From Bog-257 sp963834135 (GTDB taxonomy: Bacteria > Acidobacteriota > Terriglobia > Terriglobales > Acidobacteriaceae): 64,000 bases of DNA. Below are positions 17,290-25,803 of the stretch, one piece after another (positions within the stretch are counted from its first letter, which is position 1; every line of letters starts with the position of its first letter). The DNA is taken from contig CAWIAN010000009.1 of NCBI GenBank assembly GCA_963834135.1, positions 207,803 through 271,802 on the forward strand. The letters run 5' to 3'. The position numbers and the translations under genes were made by a program. The notes under the pieces were generated by a model. The model saw nothing but the letters and a program-made list of their open reading frames with translations, was not told the origin of the DNA and did not search any database.

Positions 17290-17799
17290 TCAAGCAACCC
17301 GGAAGCGGCCTTGGCGCACGCCATCCAGAATGAGCGCCGATACAGTTTTGGCATCGGCGGTGTCATGGCAGATCGTAAAACGTTCGCCGGCCGCTTCGAA
17401 CAGCGCATAAAAGCTTCGGTACACCTGGTAATCGGAAATGGTTCCCTCGGTACGATTGGCGGCGCGATGCTGGCAGACTTTTAGGCTCGGGCGGAAGACC
17501 ACAAAGTCGAGGGGAATTTCCTTCAGAATCTTCTGCGCCGTGGGCAAGAAGTCCGGAGGGATGGTGAAGTCGAGCACAACGTCAGACCCGGAGCGCGCCA
17601 GCGGCAACGCGGCTGCCGTGATGGACCGCATGAGAACGAAAGCGTTCTCTCTTCGAGTGCGCGTACTCTTGGCGAAAAAACGCCAGCAGTCGTCGCCTTC
17701 AATGGATGCCACCTCGCCGGTCATGAGCCCTATCAGTTCGCGAGCGACGGTAGTCTTGCCTGCGCCGACCGGCCCCGACAACATGATCACAGATCCCAT
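17290..17799 (-). CDS. P-loop kinase-like protein (AAA/zeta-type)
   Basis: A 169-residue nucleotide-binding protein. Walker A is LSGPVGAGKTTVAREL right after the start, and a Walker B-like acid is in SDVVLDFTIPP. The ASIEGDDCWRFF segment resembles the acceptor-binding region of small-molecule kinases such as gluconate or chloramphenicol kinase, and RTEGTISDYQVYRS could be the Arg-rich lid. The start at 17799 removes a basic, non-conserved N-terminal tail. It could phosphorylate a small molecule. The substrate is unknown and no antitoxin-like partner gene is adjacent. Confidence 0.7.
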   Translation of the reverse strand: MGSVIMLSGPVGAGKTTVARELIGLMTGEVASIEGDDCWRFFAKSTRTRRENAFVLMRSITAAALPLARSGSDVVLDFTIPPDFLPTAQKILKEIPLDFVVFRPSLKVCQHRAANRTEGTISDYQVYRSFYALFEAAGERFTICHDTADAKTVSALILDGVRQGRFRVA

Positions 17800-17981
17800 G
17801 CAAGAATCCTCGCGCCAACATATCAGAATGCGTGAATTTCGGGTGAACAACTTCAGCCGGCAGGCGCGATTCACGCGCACGGAATAAGCGGTCAATTTTC
17901 AAATCGAGCGCGATCCTGGTTTGACCCCCTTTCCCGCACTTCCCTACAATCGAGGATTCCGTACTCATACAGGACGAATTC

Positions 17982-19469
17982 ATGGCGATTGAGCTTTTCA
18001 ATACTCTCTCCGGCAAGGTCGAGGAGTTCCATGCACTGCAAGACAACCTCGTCCGCATGTACGCTTGCGGTCCCACGGTCTACGATTACGGCCACATCGG
18101 CAACTTCCGCACCTTCGTCGTGGTCGACACGTTGCGGCGATTCCTCAAACAAAGCGGCTTTCAGTTGAAGCACGTCATGAACATCACCGATGTGGATGAC
18201 AAGATCATCCGCAATGCCGCTCGCGACGGCGTCACTGTGCAGGAGTACACGAAGAAGTATCGCCAGGCGTTCATCGAAGACTCGGACGCGCTGAACATCG
18301 AACATCCCGAGATGCTGGTGAATGCGACCGACCACATACAGGAGATGGGGCACTTCATCGCGGGGTTGGTCGACAAAGGCTTCGCGTATCGCACGGACGA
18401 TGGCTCGTATTACTTTCGCATCGCGAAGTTTCCGCAGTACGGCAAGCTGTCGAAACGAGACTTCGCCGGAATGGAAGACGGCGCCCGCGTCGATGTCGAC
18501 GAGTACGACAAGGACAACGCCCGCGATTTCGCGCTGTGGAAGGCGCCGAAGCCGGGTGAGGCGCAGTGGGATACAGAAATAGGACCGGGGCGCCCGGGCT
18601 GGCACATCGAATGCTCGACCATGTCGATGGAATTTCTGGGCGAGAGCTTCGACATTCACCTGGGTGGTGAGGACCTGATCTTCCCGCATCACGAAAATGA
18701 GATCGCGCAGTCGGAGGCGATGACCGGCAAGAAGTTTGCAAACGTCTGGGTACACTCGCGCTTCCTGCTGGTCGAAGGCGAGAAGATGGCCAAGAGCGCG
18801 GGCAACTTCTTCACCGTTCGCGACCTGATCCTGATGGGCCACAAGCCGTCGTCCATCCGCTTTCTGCTGATGTCGGTTCCCTATCGCAAGCAGCTCAACT
18901 TCACCTTCGACGGGCTGACCCAGGCGGCGAACTCGGTGGAGCGGCTGCGCAACTTCAAGCTGCGGCTGGAGAGTTCGCAATTTCCCGACGGAAACAATGA
19001 GAAGATTGCCGAACTCGCGCAGAAGACCGCCGACGAAATGCGCGCCGGATTGAGCGATGACCTGAACACCGCGCAAGCTTTGGGTGCGATCTTCGACATG
19101 GTGCGTGACGTAAACGCCGCTGCCGACGCGGGTGAGGTTCGCAAGGAAGATGTTCCGGCGCTGCTGAATGTGCTGGGGCAGTTTGAAGAAATCTTCGCCG
19201 TGCTGAAGGATGACGACGCCGCAAAGGTACGCGCGACTGTAGAGTGGGCAAAACAAGAGGGGCTCGAAGACAAGATCAGCCCCGAGACGGCCGAACTGGC
19301 AAAAGCAGCTTCGCTGTCTGACGACGAGATCGAGAAGCTGGTAGTCGAACACTCGCAGGCGCGGAAGAACCGGGACTTCGCGCGCTCCGACGCAATCCGT
19401 GCAGAGCTGGCGGAGAACGGCATCATCCTCGAAAATACCAAGGACGGCGTGCGCTGGAAGCGGAAGTGA
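17982..19469 (+). CDS. cysS: cysteinyl-tRNA synthetase
   Basis: A 495-residue class I aminoacyl-tRNA synthetase that charges tRNA-Cys in the cytoplasm. The HIGH-type motif is GPTVYDYGHIGN, preceded by the zinc-binding Cys of YACG; other zinc ligands are in WHIECSTM and PHHENE. The KMSKS loop is KMAKSAGN. The C-terminal anticodon-binding helices (LNTAQALGAIFDMV) and the final segment RSDAIRAELAENGI are complete. I see no T-box leader upstream. Confidence 0.97.
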   Translation: MAIELFNTLSGKVEEFHALQDNLVRMYACGPTVYDYGHIGNFRTFVVVDTLRRFLKQSGFQLKHVMNITDVDDKIIRNAARDGVTVQEYTKKYRQAFIEDSDALNIEHPEMLVNATDHIQEMGHFIAGLVDKGFAYRTDDGSYYFRIAKFPQYGKLSKRDFAGMEDGARVDVDEYDKDNARDFALWKAPKPGEAQWDTEIGPGRPGWHIECSTMSMEFLGESFDIHLGGEDLIFPHHENEIAQSEAMTGKKFANVWVHSRFLLVEGEKMAKSAGNFFTVRDLILMGHKPSSIRFLLMSVPYRKQLNFTFDGLTQAANSVERLRNFKLRLESSQFPDGNNEKIAELAQKTADEMRAGLSDDLNTAQALGAIFDMVRDVNAAADAGEVRKEDVPALLNVLGQFEEIFAVLKDDDAAKVRATVEWAKQEGLEDKISPETAELAKAASLSDDEIEKLVVEHSQARKNRDFARSDAIRAELAENGIILENTKDGVRWKRK

Positions 19470-19691
19470 GCTAGAAAGGCAGTTGGCAGTTCTCAACATG
19501 GTGGTCAGTCGTCAGAGGTTGATTGCAAGCGCTCGGCGGACGTTATCGTCTGGCAATGGCCAGGACGCCAGGACACAATCCAGCGTCGCAGGCGTGACAG
19601 GTGATAGCCCCACCTTTTAGGGGGGTCACGTTCGATTCGAAGTTGAAGTCGGTTCAGGGACGGCAGCCTTATTGGCATGAGAGGAGCACCA

Positions 19692-19967
19692 ATGGCCCTA
19701 TACATGGTGATCGAGCGTTTCAAGAATGGTGACGCGGTTCCCGTCTATCGGAGGTTCCGCGACCAGGGCCGCATGGCTCCCGATGGCCTTGCTTACGTGT
19801 CGAGCTGGATTGACGACAAGATGACGCACTGCTACCAGGTCATGGAGACAAGTAATCGCGCGCTACTCGATATATGGTTCGCGAAATGGAACGACCTGAT
19901 CGACTTCGAGGTTTATCCCGTTTTTACTTCAAAGGAAACCGCCGAGAAGATCGCGCCGAAGCTTTGA
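19692..19967 (+). CDS. DUF3303-type small protein
   Basis: A 91-residue protein beginning ALYMVIERFKNGD, with RMAPDGLAYVSSWID and a terminal FEVYPVFTSKETAEKI. This matches the DUF3303/ferredoxin-like dimeric alpha-beta barrel pattern. The start at 19692 has GAGGAG upstream. No catalytic residues are known for the family. It stands alone. Confidence 0.75.
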   Translation: MALYMVIERFKNGDAVPVYRRFRDQGRMAPDGLAYVSSWIDDKMTHCYQVMETSNRALLDIWFAKWNDLIDFEVYPVFTSKETAEKIAPKL

Positions 19968-19994
19968 GTCCTGACGCCATCTATTCCTGAAGGC

Positions 19995-20048
19995 GTCATC
20001 CTGAACGGAGGCGCGCTGCTTTTGCGCGCCGGCGTCGAAGGACCTCCA
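19995..20048. repeat. GTCATCCTGA...TCGAAGGACC dispersed intergenic repeat
   Basis: GTCATCCTGA opens the element, GGCGCGC-TGCTTTT-GCGCGCC forms a perfect seven-base-pair hairpin, and GTCGAAGGACCTCC closes it. Related elements stand at 34145, 40471 and 50754. It lies between two convergent genes and may also help terminate transcription. Confidence 0.65.
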
Positions 20049-20076
20049 CTCCCGCAAGCAACGTCGGAAGAAGCAA

Positions 20077-21237
20077 TCACCGTCCCTTGACCGTAAACGC
20101 CTTGATCACGATCCCATTCGGCTGATTGCCCACGGGAATCAAGGTCACGAGTGCGCGATCGGCGCTGATCTTCGAGTTGTCCCGTGTCTTCACCGTACGT
20201 ACCACCGCAACGTCGCCCGATCCCGAATCCAGGACCAGCAGATGCTCCTCATCCGGCGTTAGCGCCAACGCGTCAGGATGGCTGCCGACCTGCACCGCGC
20301 CAATCACACGCCCTTGATCGATCGCGTAGACGCTCACTGTGTCCGAGCCAAAATTCGTCATGTACAGCAGGCTATTGTCGGCCGTGACCACACCTTGCGA
20401 CGGATTATCGCCGATAAGATAGCTGCCGCCGACTTCGTTGGTGGTCGTTTCAATGATCGAAAAATTGTCACTGTTGAAGTTGCTGACGAACAGCTCACCG
20501 CCATCCGGTTTCAAGGTGAGGTGTACCGGCAGCTCTCCAACGTCCATATTCGTCAGCAGGCGATCGGCGTTCAGATCGATCGCCGCAACCTGGTTCGAAC
20601 CCGGACAGGCTACGAATGCCTTGCTGTTGTCGGGAAGGATCACGAGGTCCTGCGGCTGCTCGCAAACCTTAACCGTATCCTTCACGGTAAGCTTGTCGGC
20701 ATCGATGATCGAAACGGAATTGTCGGCGCGATTGCTGACGACGACCAGCTTGCCATCGGGCGAAACCCCCGCCATTCCTGGAGCTCCGCCGACGCGAATC
20801 GTCGCGATGACCACCCGCTTTGCCAAGTCGATCACGGAAACATTGGCCGAACCTGCGTTGGCGATGTAAGCGCGCTTGCCGTCCGAGGAAACCGATACGA
20901 AGTAAGGCTTCGCGTGAACTCCGATGGTCGAGACTACCTGGTTCGTCTGAGCGTCGATGACGCTGATGTTGCTGGAGTCGGCATTGGCGACGTAAATTTC
21001 GTTGCGCGTCGGACTGGCAGCGACCCCGGTGGGACCTGCGCCAACGGCAATCGTCTTTACATTGCGAAGTTGAAGAAGATCGATGACGCTGACCGAGTTG
21101 CCTTTGCCATTGGCGACGTAGGCGTACTCGTGATAACCGGGTACAACTGTCGCACTCCTATGACAGGTGGTTGTGGACAAGACGAGCGCGAAAAGCACAC
21201 AGGCTCTCGCGTCGTGCCACAACCTGCTCTTGCTCAT
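20077..21237 (-). CDS. YVTN-type beta-propeller protein, exported (possible lipoprotein)
   Basis: A 386-residue protein. The N-terminal hydrophobic segment ACVLFALVLSTTTCH ends at a Cys and could be a lipobox. It is followed by seven to eight repeats of about 42 residues built on NxVSVID...VATxVGxxP, for example YVANADSSNISVIDAQTN and IANAGSANVSVIDLAKR, giving a seven-bladed propeller. Such proteins are usually periplasmic or surface binding proteins. Its ATG overlaps the stop of aroF (ATGA), so translation is likely coupled with the shikimate gene, an unexpected pairing. Confidence 0.85.
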   Translation of the reverse strand: MSKSRLWHDARACVLFALVLSTTTCHRSATVVPGYHEYAYVANGKGNSVSVIDLLQLRNVKTIAVGAGPTGVAASPTRNEIYVANADSSNISVIDAQTNQVVSTIGVHAKPYFVSVSSDGKRAYIANAGSANVSVIDLAKRVVIATIRVGGAPGMAGVSPDGKLVVVSNRADNSVSIIDADKLTVKDTVKVCEQPQDLVILPDNSKAFVACPGSNQVAAIDLNADRLLTNMDVGELPVHLTLKPDGGELFVSNFNSDNFSIIETTTNEVGGSYLIGDNPSQGVVTADNSLLYMTNFGSDTVSVYAIDQGRVIGAVQVGSHPDALALTPDEEHLLVLDSGSGDVAVVRTVKTRDNSKISADRALVTLIPVGNQPNGIVIKAFTVKGR

Positions 21238-22331
21238 CAGCGAGCGGCAGCCGTTCCGGCATTGGTCACAGCCGGGCTGGGAGGCCGCGCGCCCGGGTTG
21301 GCGACCGGGTCGGCAATCGAACGGTTGAGCACTTTGGCGATCTGGCGAACTTCATCCATGAGCTGGACGAACTGTTCGGGATAGAGCGACTGCTTGCCGT
21401 CGCTCAGCGCGCGATCGGGATCGGGGTGCACCTCGATGATCAAGCCATCGGCTCCGACGGCAACCGCCGCGCGTGACAACGGCGTTACCTTGTTGCGCTT
21501 GCCGGTACCGTGGCTGGGATCGACGATGATGGGCAGATGGCTCAGCCGCTGCACTGCCGGCACAACGCTCAGGTCCAGCGTATTGCGAGTGTGATCGGCG
21601 AAGGTGCGCACCCCGCGCTCGCAGAGCACGACGTTGTAATTGCCTTCGCTCATGATGTACTCGGCCGCCATCAGGAACTCTTCCACCGTTGCAGACATGC
21701 CGCGCTTCAGCAGTACCGGCTTACGCGCGCGGCCGGCACGTTTCAGCAGCGAGAAATTCTGCATGTTGCGCGCACCGATCTGGATCATGTCGGCATACTG
21801 CTCAACCAGTTCCAGCGACTCGTTGTCCACGGCTTCGGTGACGATCATCAGGCCGAAGCGGTCGCGAATGTCGGCAAGAATCTTCAGGCCATCAACCGCC
21901 AAGCCCTGAAACGAGTAGGGTGAAGTGCGCGGCTTGTATGCGCCACCGCGGAAGAAGCGCGCTCCGGCGCGGGCCACGTGCTCGGCTGTGGCAAAGGCCT
22001 GCTCACGATTCTCGATGGCGCACGGGCCGGCCATCACGGCTACTTCTTCCCCGCCGATGGTCGCATCCGAGTTCGGGAAGCGGACCACCGTGTCGTCCTC
22101 CTTCACATCGCGGCTCACCAGCTTGTAAGGCTTGCTGACGCGGATGACTTCCTGCACGCCCGACATTTCGTCGAAGGTGCCGGGATCCAGTTCCGTCTCG
22201 TTGCCGGTAATGCCGATGGCGGTGCGCTGCGCTCCCGGGATGGAGTGGGCGCGAAAGCCGAAACCCTCGATCTTCTGACAGACGCGCTTCACCTCTTCTT
22301 CGGTGGCGTGCGCCTTCATCACGATAAGCAT
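21237..22331 (-). CDS. aroF: 3-deoxy-7-phosphoheptulonate synthase (DAHP synthase, type I-beta)
   Basis: A 364-residue first enzyme of the shikimate pathway, joining PEP and erythrose-4-phosphate. Residues ~1-70 form a ferredoxin-like/ACT-type regulatory domain (MLIVMKAHATEEEVKRVCQK), the form found in Thermotoga-type enzymes. The catalytic barrel shows MAGPCAIENREQ, GAYKPRTSPYSFQG (phosphate contact), IGARNMQNFSLL and DPSHGTGKR (metal His). A C-terminal tail of about 30 residues rich in Ala and Pro follows the barrel. The gene for the beta-propeller protein overlaps its stop codon. Confidence 0.94.
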   Translation of the reverse strand: MLIVMKAHATEEEVKRVCQKIEGFGFRAHSIPGAQRTAIGITGNETELDPGTFDEMSGVQEVIRVSKPYKLVSRDVKEDDTVVRFPNSDATIGGEEVAVMAGPCAIENREQAFATAEHVARAGARFFRGGAYKPRTSPYSFQGLAVDGLKILADIRDRFGLMIVTEAVDNESLELVEQYADMIQIGARNMQNFSLLKRAGRARKPVLLKRGMSATVEEFLMAAEYIMSEGNYNVVLCERGVRTFADHTRNTLDLSVVPAVQRLSHLPIIVDPSHGTGKRNKVTPLSRAAVAVGADGLIIEVHPDPDRALSDGKQSLYPEQFVQLMDEVRQIAKVLNRSIADPVANPGARPPSPAVTNAGTAAAR

Positions 22332-22413
22332 TGGGGAACCCCTTGTAATCGCCTAGTGTATCGTTCCCGAGGCACGGCGGCAATTGCGCCGACCTTGTGA
22401 TACAAGAGGAGGC

Positions 22414-23211
22414 GTGCCCGTCAGCGAGCATCCTGTAAATGACGACCGTCTTACGGTCATTGCGATTTCCGTGCTCGCCTGCGTTCTTCAGGACGTTCTG
22501 CACGAGGGCCTGGGTCACGGCGTCACTGCATGGTTAAGCGGCGCCCATCATGTGACCATGAGCACGGTGGCGCTGCAGAGCGACATCGAGACGCGCTGGA
22601 TCTCGGCGAACGGTACTCTGGTTAACCTGATTTTTGCGGCCGTCTTCTGGCTGCTGCTTCGTGGCGGCACGCGCTATAGGCCCACGTTGCGATATTTTCT
22701 CGTGCTGGCAATGATGGGCAACCTGTTCACGGGAACGGGCTACTTCTTCTTTTCGGGCGTCGCCAACTTCGGCGATTGGGCCGCCGTTATCCACGGCCTG
22801 GAGCCTTACTGGGCGTGGCGTGTGGGGCTGATACTGCTGGGCGCCGTATCGTATTACCTGTCCATGCTGTTAGTGGCCGCCGAGCTCAAGCCGTTTCATG
22901 GCAGTCATGAGCCGCCGTCCCGTATGCGAGGCCTGTGTTGGATTCCCTACTTCACCGATGGCGTTCTCGCGGGAGTTGCCGGCCTGTTGAACCCAGCCGG
23001 GCTTTTTTACGTTATCGCTTCAGCTCTGCCTTCTACCTTGGGCGCTAATGCCGGACTCTTGAGCTTGCCGAGCATCATGCGCAAGAACACTGTCGCTCCA
23101 GAGGAAGCCGTAGCGCCGTTGAAACGCAGCATTCCCTGGATCGCCACGGGCGCTTTGGTTGCCGCATTGTTCATCTTTGTACTGGGACGCGGCCTCACCT
23201 GGTCTCGCTAA
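22414..23211 (+). CDS. polytopic membrane protein with HEGLGH motif
   Basis: About 265 residues with around six hydrophobic segments (VIAISVLACVLQDVL, LVNLIFAAVFWLLL, YFLVLAMMGNLFTGTGYFFF, VGLILLGAVSYYLSMLLVAA, GVLAGVAGLLNPAGLFYVIAS and the C-terminal IATGALVAALFIFVLG). The first helix is followed by LHEGLGHGVTAW, which recalls metal-binding HE..H motifs of membrane metalloproteases (M50), but the spacing HExxxH is not the standard one. The start is uncertain: a GTG at 22414 sits too close to AGGAGG, and a TTG at 22384 is the alternative. The 3' end overlaps the convergent DUF1697 gene by 17 bases. Function unknown. Confidence 0.6.
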   Translation: MPVSEHPVNDDRLTVIAISVLACVLQDVLHEGLGHGVTAWLSGAHHVTMSTVALQSDIETRWISANGTLVNLIFAAVFWLLLRGGTRYRPTLRYFLVLAMMGNLFTGTGYFFFSGVANFGDWAAVIHGLEPYWAWRVGLILLGAVSYYLSMLLVAAELKPFHGSHEPPSRMRGLCWIPYFTDGVLAGVAGLLNPAGLFYVIASALPSTLGANAGLLSLPSIMRKNTVAPEEAVAPLKRSIPWIATGALVAALFIFVLGRGLTWSR

Positions 23212-23764
23212 TACCGTTTCGGCTCTTTGTCATTTCGAGCAGCTTGAGCACCGTCGTCCAGTTCCGGGCAGTACTGATCGTCGATAGCTTGGAATCGAAG
23301 TAGGTATTGGTTAGTTTCGACTTGCCCATTCCGTTCGGCAGGTATAGATAGATTTCTCTGCCGATAACCCGAAACTCGTCTCCCGGCGAGCGATTGGCAT
23401 CGAGTTTGCCGATCGCCTCAGCGCCCGGCACATCCGCCAGAAACGAGACATACAGCGTTATCTCCGGCTTGCCTGCCTTGTGGAAAGGATTGTCGCGCAC
23501 GACCTTCGCCAGTTGTTCATGGCTGCGGAAAATCACCGGGGCCGTGAAACCGAAACGCTCCTCAATTTTCTTCTCCAACACCGGTCTCAGCCCCTTCACC
23601 AAATCCGCGGGAGCTGAGAAAACAACATTGCCGCTCTGGATATAGGTGCAAACGTCTTTACATTTGCTGGCCGAGAAAATTTCGACGAGATCCCTCATCG
23701 GCAGGCTGTGTTTGCCGCCGACGTTGATCCCGCGCAACAAGGCAGCGTAGGTGTTCGTGTCCAT
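23195..23764 (-). CDS. DUF1697 family protein
   Basis: A 189-residue protein with the family hallmarks YAALLRGINVGGKHSLPMRDL at the N-terminus, CKDVCTYIQSGNVVFS, and a C-terminal LPNGMGKSKLTNTYF...ARNWTTVLKL. The family has two ferredoxin-like domains and no established biochemical role. It overlaps the end of the convergent membrane protein gene. Confidence 0.88.
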   Translation of the reverse strand: MDTNTYAALLRGINVGGKHSLPMRDLVEIFSASKCKDVCTYIQSGNVVFSAPADLVKGLRPVLEKKIEERFGFTAPVIFRSHEQLAKVVRDNPFHKAGKPEITLYVSFLADVPGAEAIGKLDANRSPGDEFRVIGREIYLYLPNGMGKSKLTNTYFDSKLSTISTARNWTTVLKLLEMTKSRNGISETR

Positions 23765-23802
23765 TGGTTATCTTGTAGATGATCGCCACTGCCGGAGAGG
23801 CT

Positions 23803-24789
23803 TTACGCGATGCCTCGCGGCTGCCCCACGGAGAGCGAGCGCACCGGAATCTCGCGCCCCTCGCCAAAGCCTAGCGTCCAGAACTCGGTGCCCCGCATCG
23901 GCGTCTGGCCCACAAGGTTTTTTAGGTCTTCTACGGCCTCGTCATCTCCGTCGTCTGCGAGAGCAAACGTGCCGAAGTGGCTGGCCACGGTCACCGGCGC
24001 CCCCAAGGCAAAGTGTGCGTTCAAGGCATCCCGCGGCGACATATGAACTTCTCCCATGAACCACTCGGGACGAAACGATCCAATGGGCAGGATCGAAAGA
24101 GAAAGATCGGGGAAGTGTTCCGCAATCTGGTCAATGTGCGGGCCCGCGCCGGTGTCGCCGGCGAAGTAGAGCGCGTCGTCTTCCGTCTGCAACACGAAGC
24201 CGCACCACAGCCGCTTGTCGCGATCGAACAGGGCGCGTCCAGAGAAATGTTGCGCCGGAACCGCCGTGACCCACATGTCGCTGCGGGCAGCCGCTTCCTG
24301 CCACCAGTCCAACTCCACGACGTTCCCAATCCCGTGCTTAGCGAGAATGTGCCCGTTCTTCAATCCGGTGTAGATGGTTGGCCGATGCTCCTTGGCCAGG
24401 CGCTGCAGCGTCTTCAAATCCATGTGATCGTAATGATCATGGCTGAGTAGCACCAGATCGATGGGGGGCAGATGTTCGAGGGGAACACCCGGTGCGCGAT
24501 AGCGCCGCGGACCGGCCCACGACAGGGGACTGGCACGCTCGGACCAGATGGGATCCGTAAGGATGTTAATGCCCCTGAGCTGGATCAAGAACGTTGAATG
24601 ATTAATGAAGGTTACGCGCAGGCGCTCCGAATTTCTCGGAGGAACGGACGATGGGGACCCATCATTGCGAGCGCGCCACTGTCCCTGTTTTCGGGCGAGC
24701 AGCCACCGCAGCAACGCGCCAAATCCATTGCGTCGCGGAACCAGGTTTCGAAATCGTCTACCGTCAAAATGAGAGGGGAGCGTCTTCAT
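23803..24789 (-). CDS. metallo-beta-lactamase-fold hydrolase (NAPE-PLD/UlaG-like)
   Basis: A 328-residue metal-dependent hydrolase. The metal motif is LLSHDHYDHMD, with further ligands in VPAQHFSGR, YFAGDTGAG and VASHFGTFAL, and the N-terminal HFDGRRFRN is typical of the NAPE-PLD/RomA branch. These enzymes hydrolyse phosphodiesters or lactones. The start at 24789 is favoured by GGAGA just upstream and by a perfect TATAAT about 30 bases further up, which overlaps the Met codon at 24822 and makes the longer forms unlikely. Confidence 0.85.
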   Translation of the reverse strand: MKTLPSHFDGRRFRNLVPRRNGFGALLRWLLARKQGQWRARNDGSPSSVPPRNSERLRVTFINHSTFLIQLRGINILTDPIWSERASPLSWAGPRRYRAPGVPLEHLPPIDLVLLSHDHYDHMDLKTLQRLAKEHRPTIYTGLKNGHILAKHGIGNVVELDWWQEAAARSDMWVTAVPAQHFSGRALFDRDKRLWCGFVLQTEDDALYFAGDTGAGPHIDQIAEHFPDLSLSILPIGSFRPEWFMGEVHMSPRDALNAHFALGAPVTVASHFGTFALADDGDDEAVEDLKNLVGQTPMRGTEFWTLGFGEGREIPVRSLSVGQPRGIA

Positions 24790-24820
24790 TTCTCCAGCGA
24801 CCAGCCAGATGTTTGCCGCC

Positions 24821-24826
24821 ATTATA
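24821..24826 (-). promoter_or_regulatory. candidate -10 element (TATAAT) for the NAPE-PLD-like gene
   Basis: A perfect TATAAT on the minus strand lies 31 bases before the chosen ATG. The -35 position 17 bases upstream reads TTCTTC, a poor match, so the assignment is tentative. The rest of the 24790-25158 spacer between the divergent genes shows no other feature I can support. Confidence 0.35.
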
Positions 24827-25158
24827 CCGATGCTCGCAAATCGGAAGAAGCTTCGACTTACTTGGCAAGATAACTTTCTGGCTTCGGCGGCCGTCCTGTC
24901 GCGGTTTGGCGCGCCATTTCCCCCTCCCACAGCGTGGGGTATCCAGAATCCCGACGATCCACTGCACTTGGATCCGCATCATCCATCGCCAGGCCGAATC
25001 ACCAAGTTAGATCCGAAACAACCCGTCCGGCCTGAGGTTCGGGGTGGTCCTTCGTAATCCTTATAGTCATTGCCAGCGGCTGGCAAACCCGTCACAATCG
25101 AAGGGAGCCCTATTAGTTCGGCTGCCCGCGGTGGCTGCCGTCCGTCTTTCCCAAACCC

Positions 25159-25752
25159 ATGCCACTCCTTCAGAGCACGCGGCTGAAAAATCAATTTTGG
25201 ACGGCACCCAACCAGATCACCCTGCTGCGATTGATCTTCATTCCCTTCGTCATCATGTCAGTCTTCGATGGCGATTGGAACTGGGCGCTGGGTCTGCTAA
25301 TCGCCGCGGCCCTGAGCGACGCCCTCGACGGCCTGCTCGCCCGCACTCTGCATCAGCAGACGATGCTCGGCCAGTACCTGGATCCGCTGGCCGACAAAAT
25401 GCTCCTGAGTTCGCTGTTCCTGGTGCTCTCGTTCATAAAGAAGATTCCCTGGAAGTACACGGTCGTGGTCTTCAGCCGCGACATGGGGCTGGTTACCACC
25501 GCCATCGTGCTTTACGCCACTGTCGGCTTTCGCGATTTTCGTCCCAGCATCTTCGGCAAGATCAATACAGCCTGCCAGATCGCGGCGGTTTTCTTTGTCG
25601 TGCTATCGCAGGTAATGCAGACTCCGTGGGTGTTTCTGGCAGTCAAATTTTTTCTCTACGCCACGTTCACCTTCACTACGATATCCGGCGTGCATTACGT
25701 CCTCCTGACTGGACAGCGACTGCGCAAAGTGCAGCCCAAACCCGTCGCTTAG
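25159..25752 (+). CDS. CDP-alcohol phosphatidyltransferase (PgsA-like)
   Basis: A 197-residue integral membrane enzyme of phospholipid synthesis. The family signature DxxDGxxAR-x8-GxxxDxxxD is present as SDALDGLLARTL...GQYLDPLADKML (residues ~54-81). The N-terminal NQITLLRLIFIPFVIMS and several further hydrophobic helices fit PgsA (phosphatidylglycerophosphate synthase) best, although other CDP-alcohols such as inositol phosphate or serine cannot be excluded. Confidence 0.88.
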   Translation: MPLLQSTRLKNQFWTAPNQITLLRLIFIPFVIMSVFDGDWNWALGLLIAAALSDALDGLLARTLHQQTMLGQYLDPLADKMLLSSLFLVLSFIKKIPWKYTVVVFSRDMGLVTTAIVLYATVGFRDFRPSIFGKINTACQIAAVFFVVLSQVMQTPWVFLAVKFFLYATFTFTTISGVHYVLLTGQRLRKVQPKPVA

Positions 25753-25803
25753 CAGCTCACGTCATTCGGCCCTAAGATCGATACCCGCAGGCATCTATAT
25801 CGC

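Noticed and set aside
17800..17981. Possible T-box leader for cysS
   Set aside because: No T-box sequence or terminator hairpin is present in the 182-base spacer.
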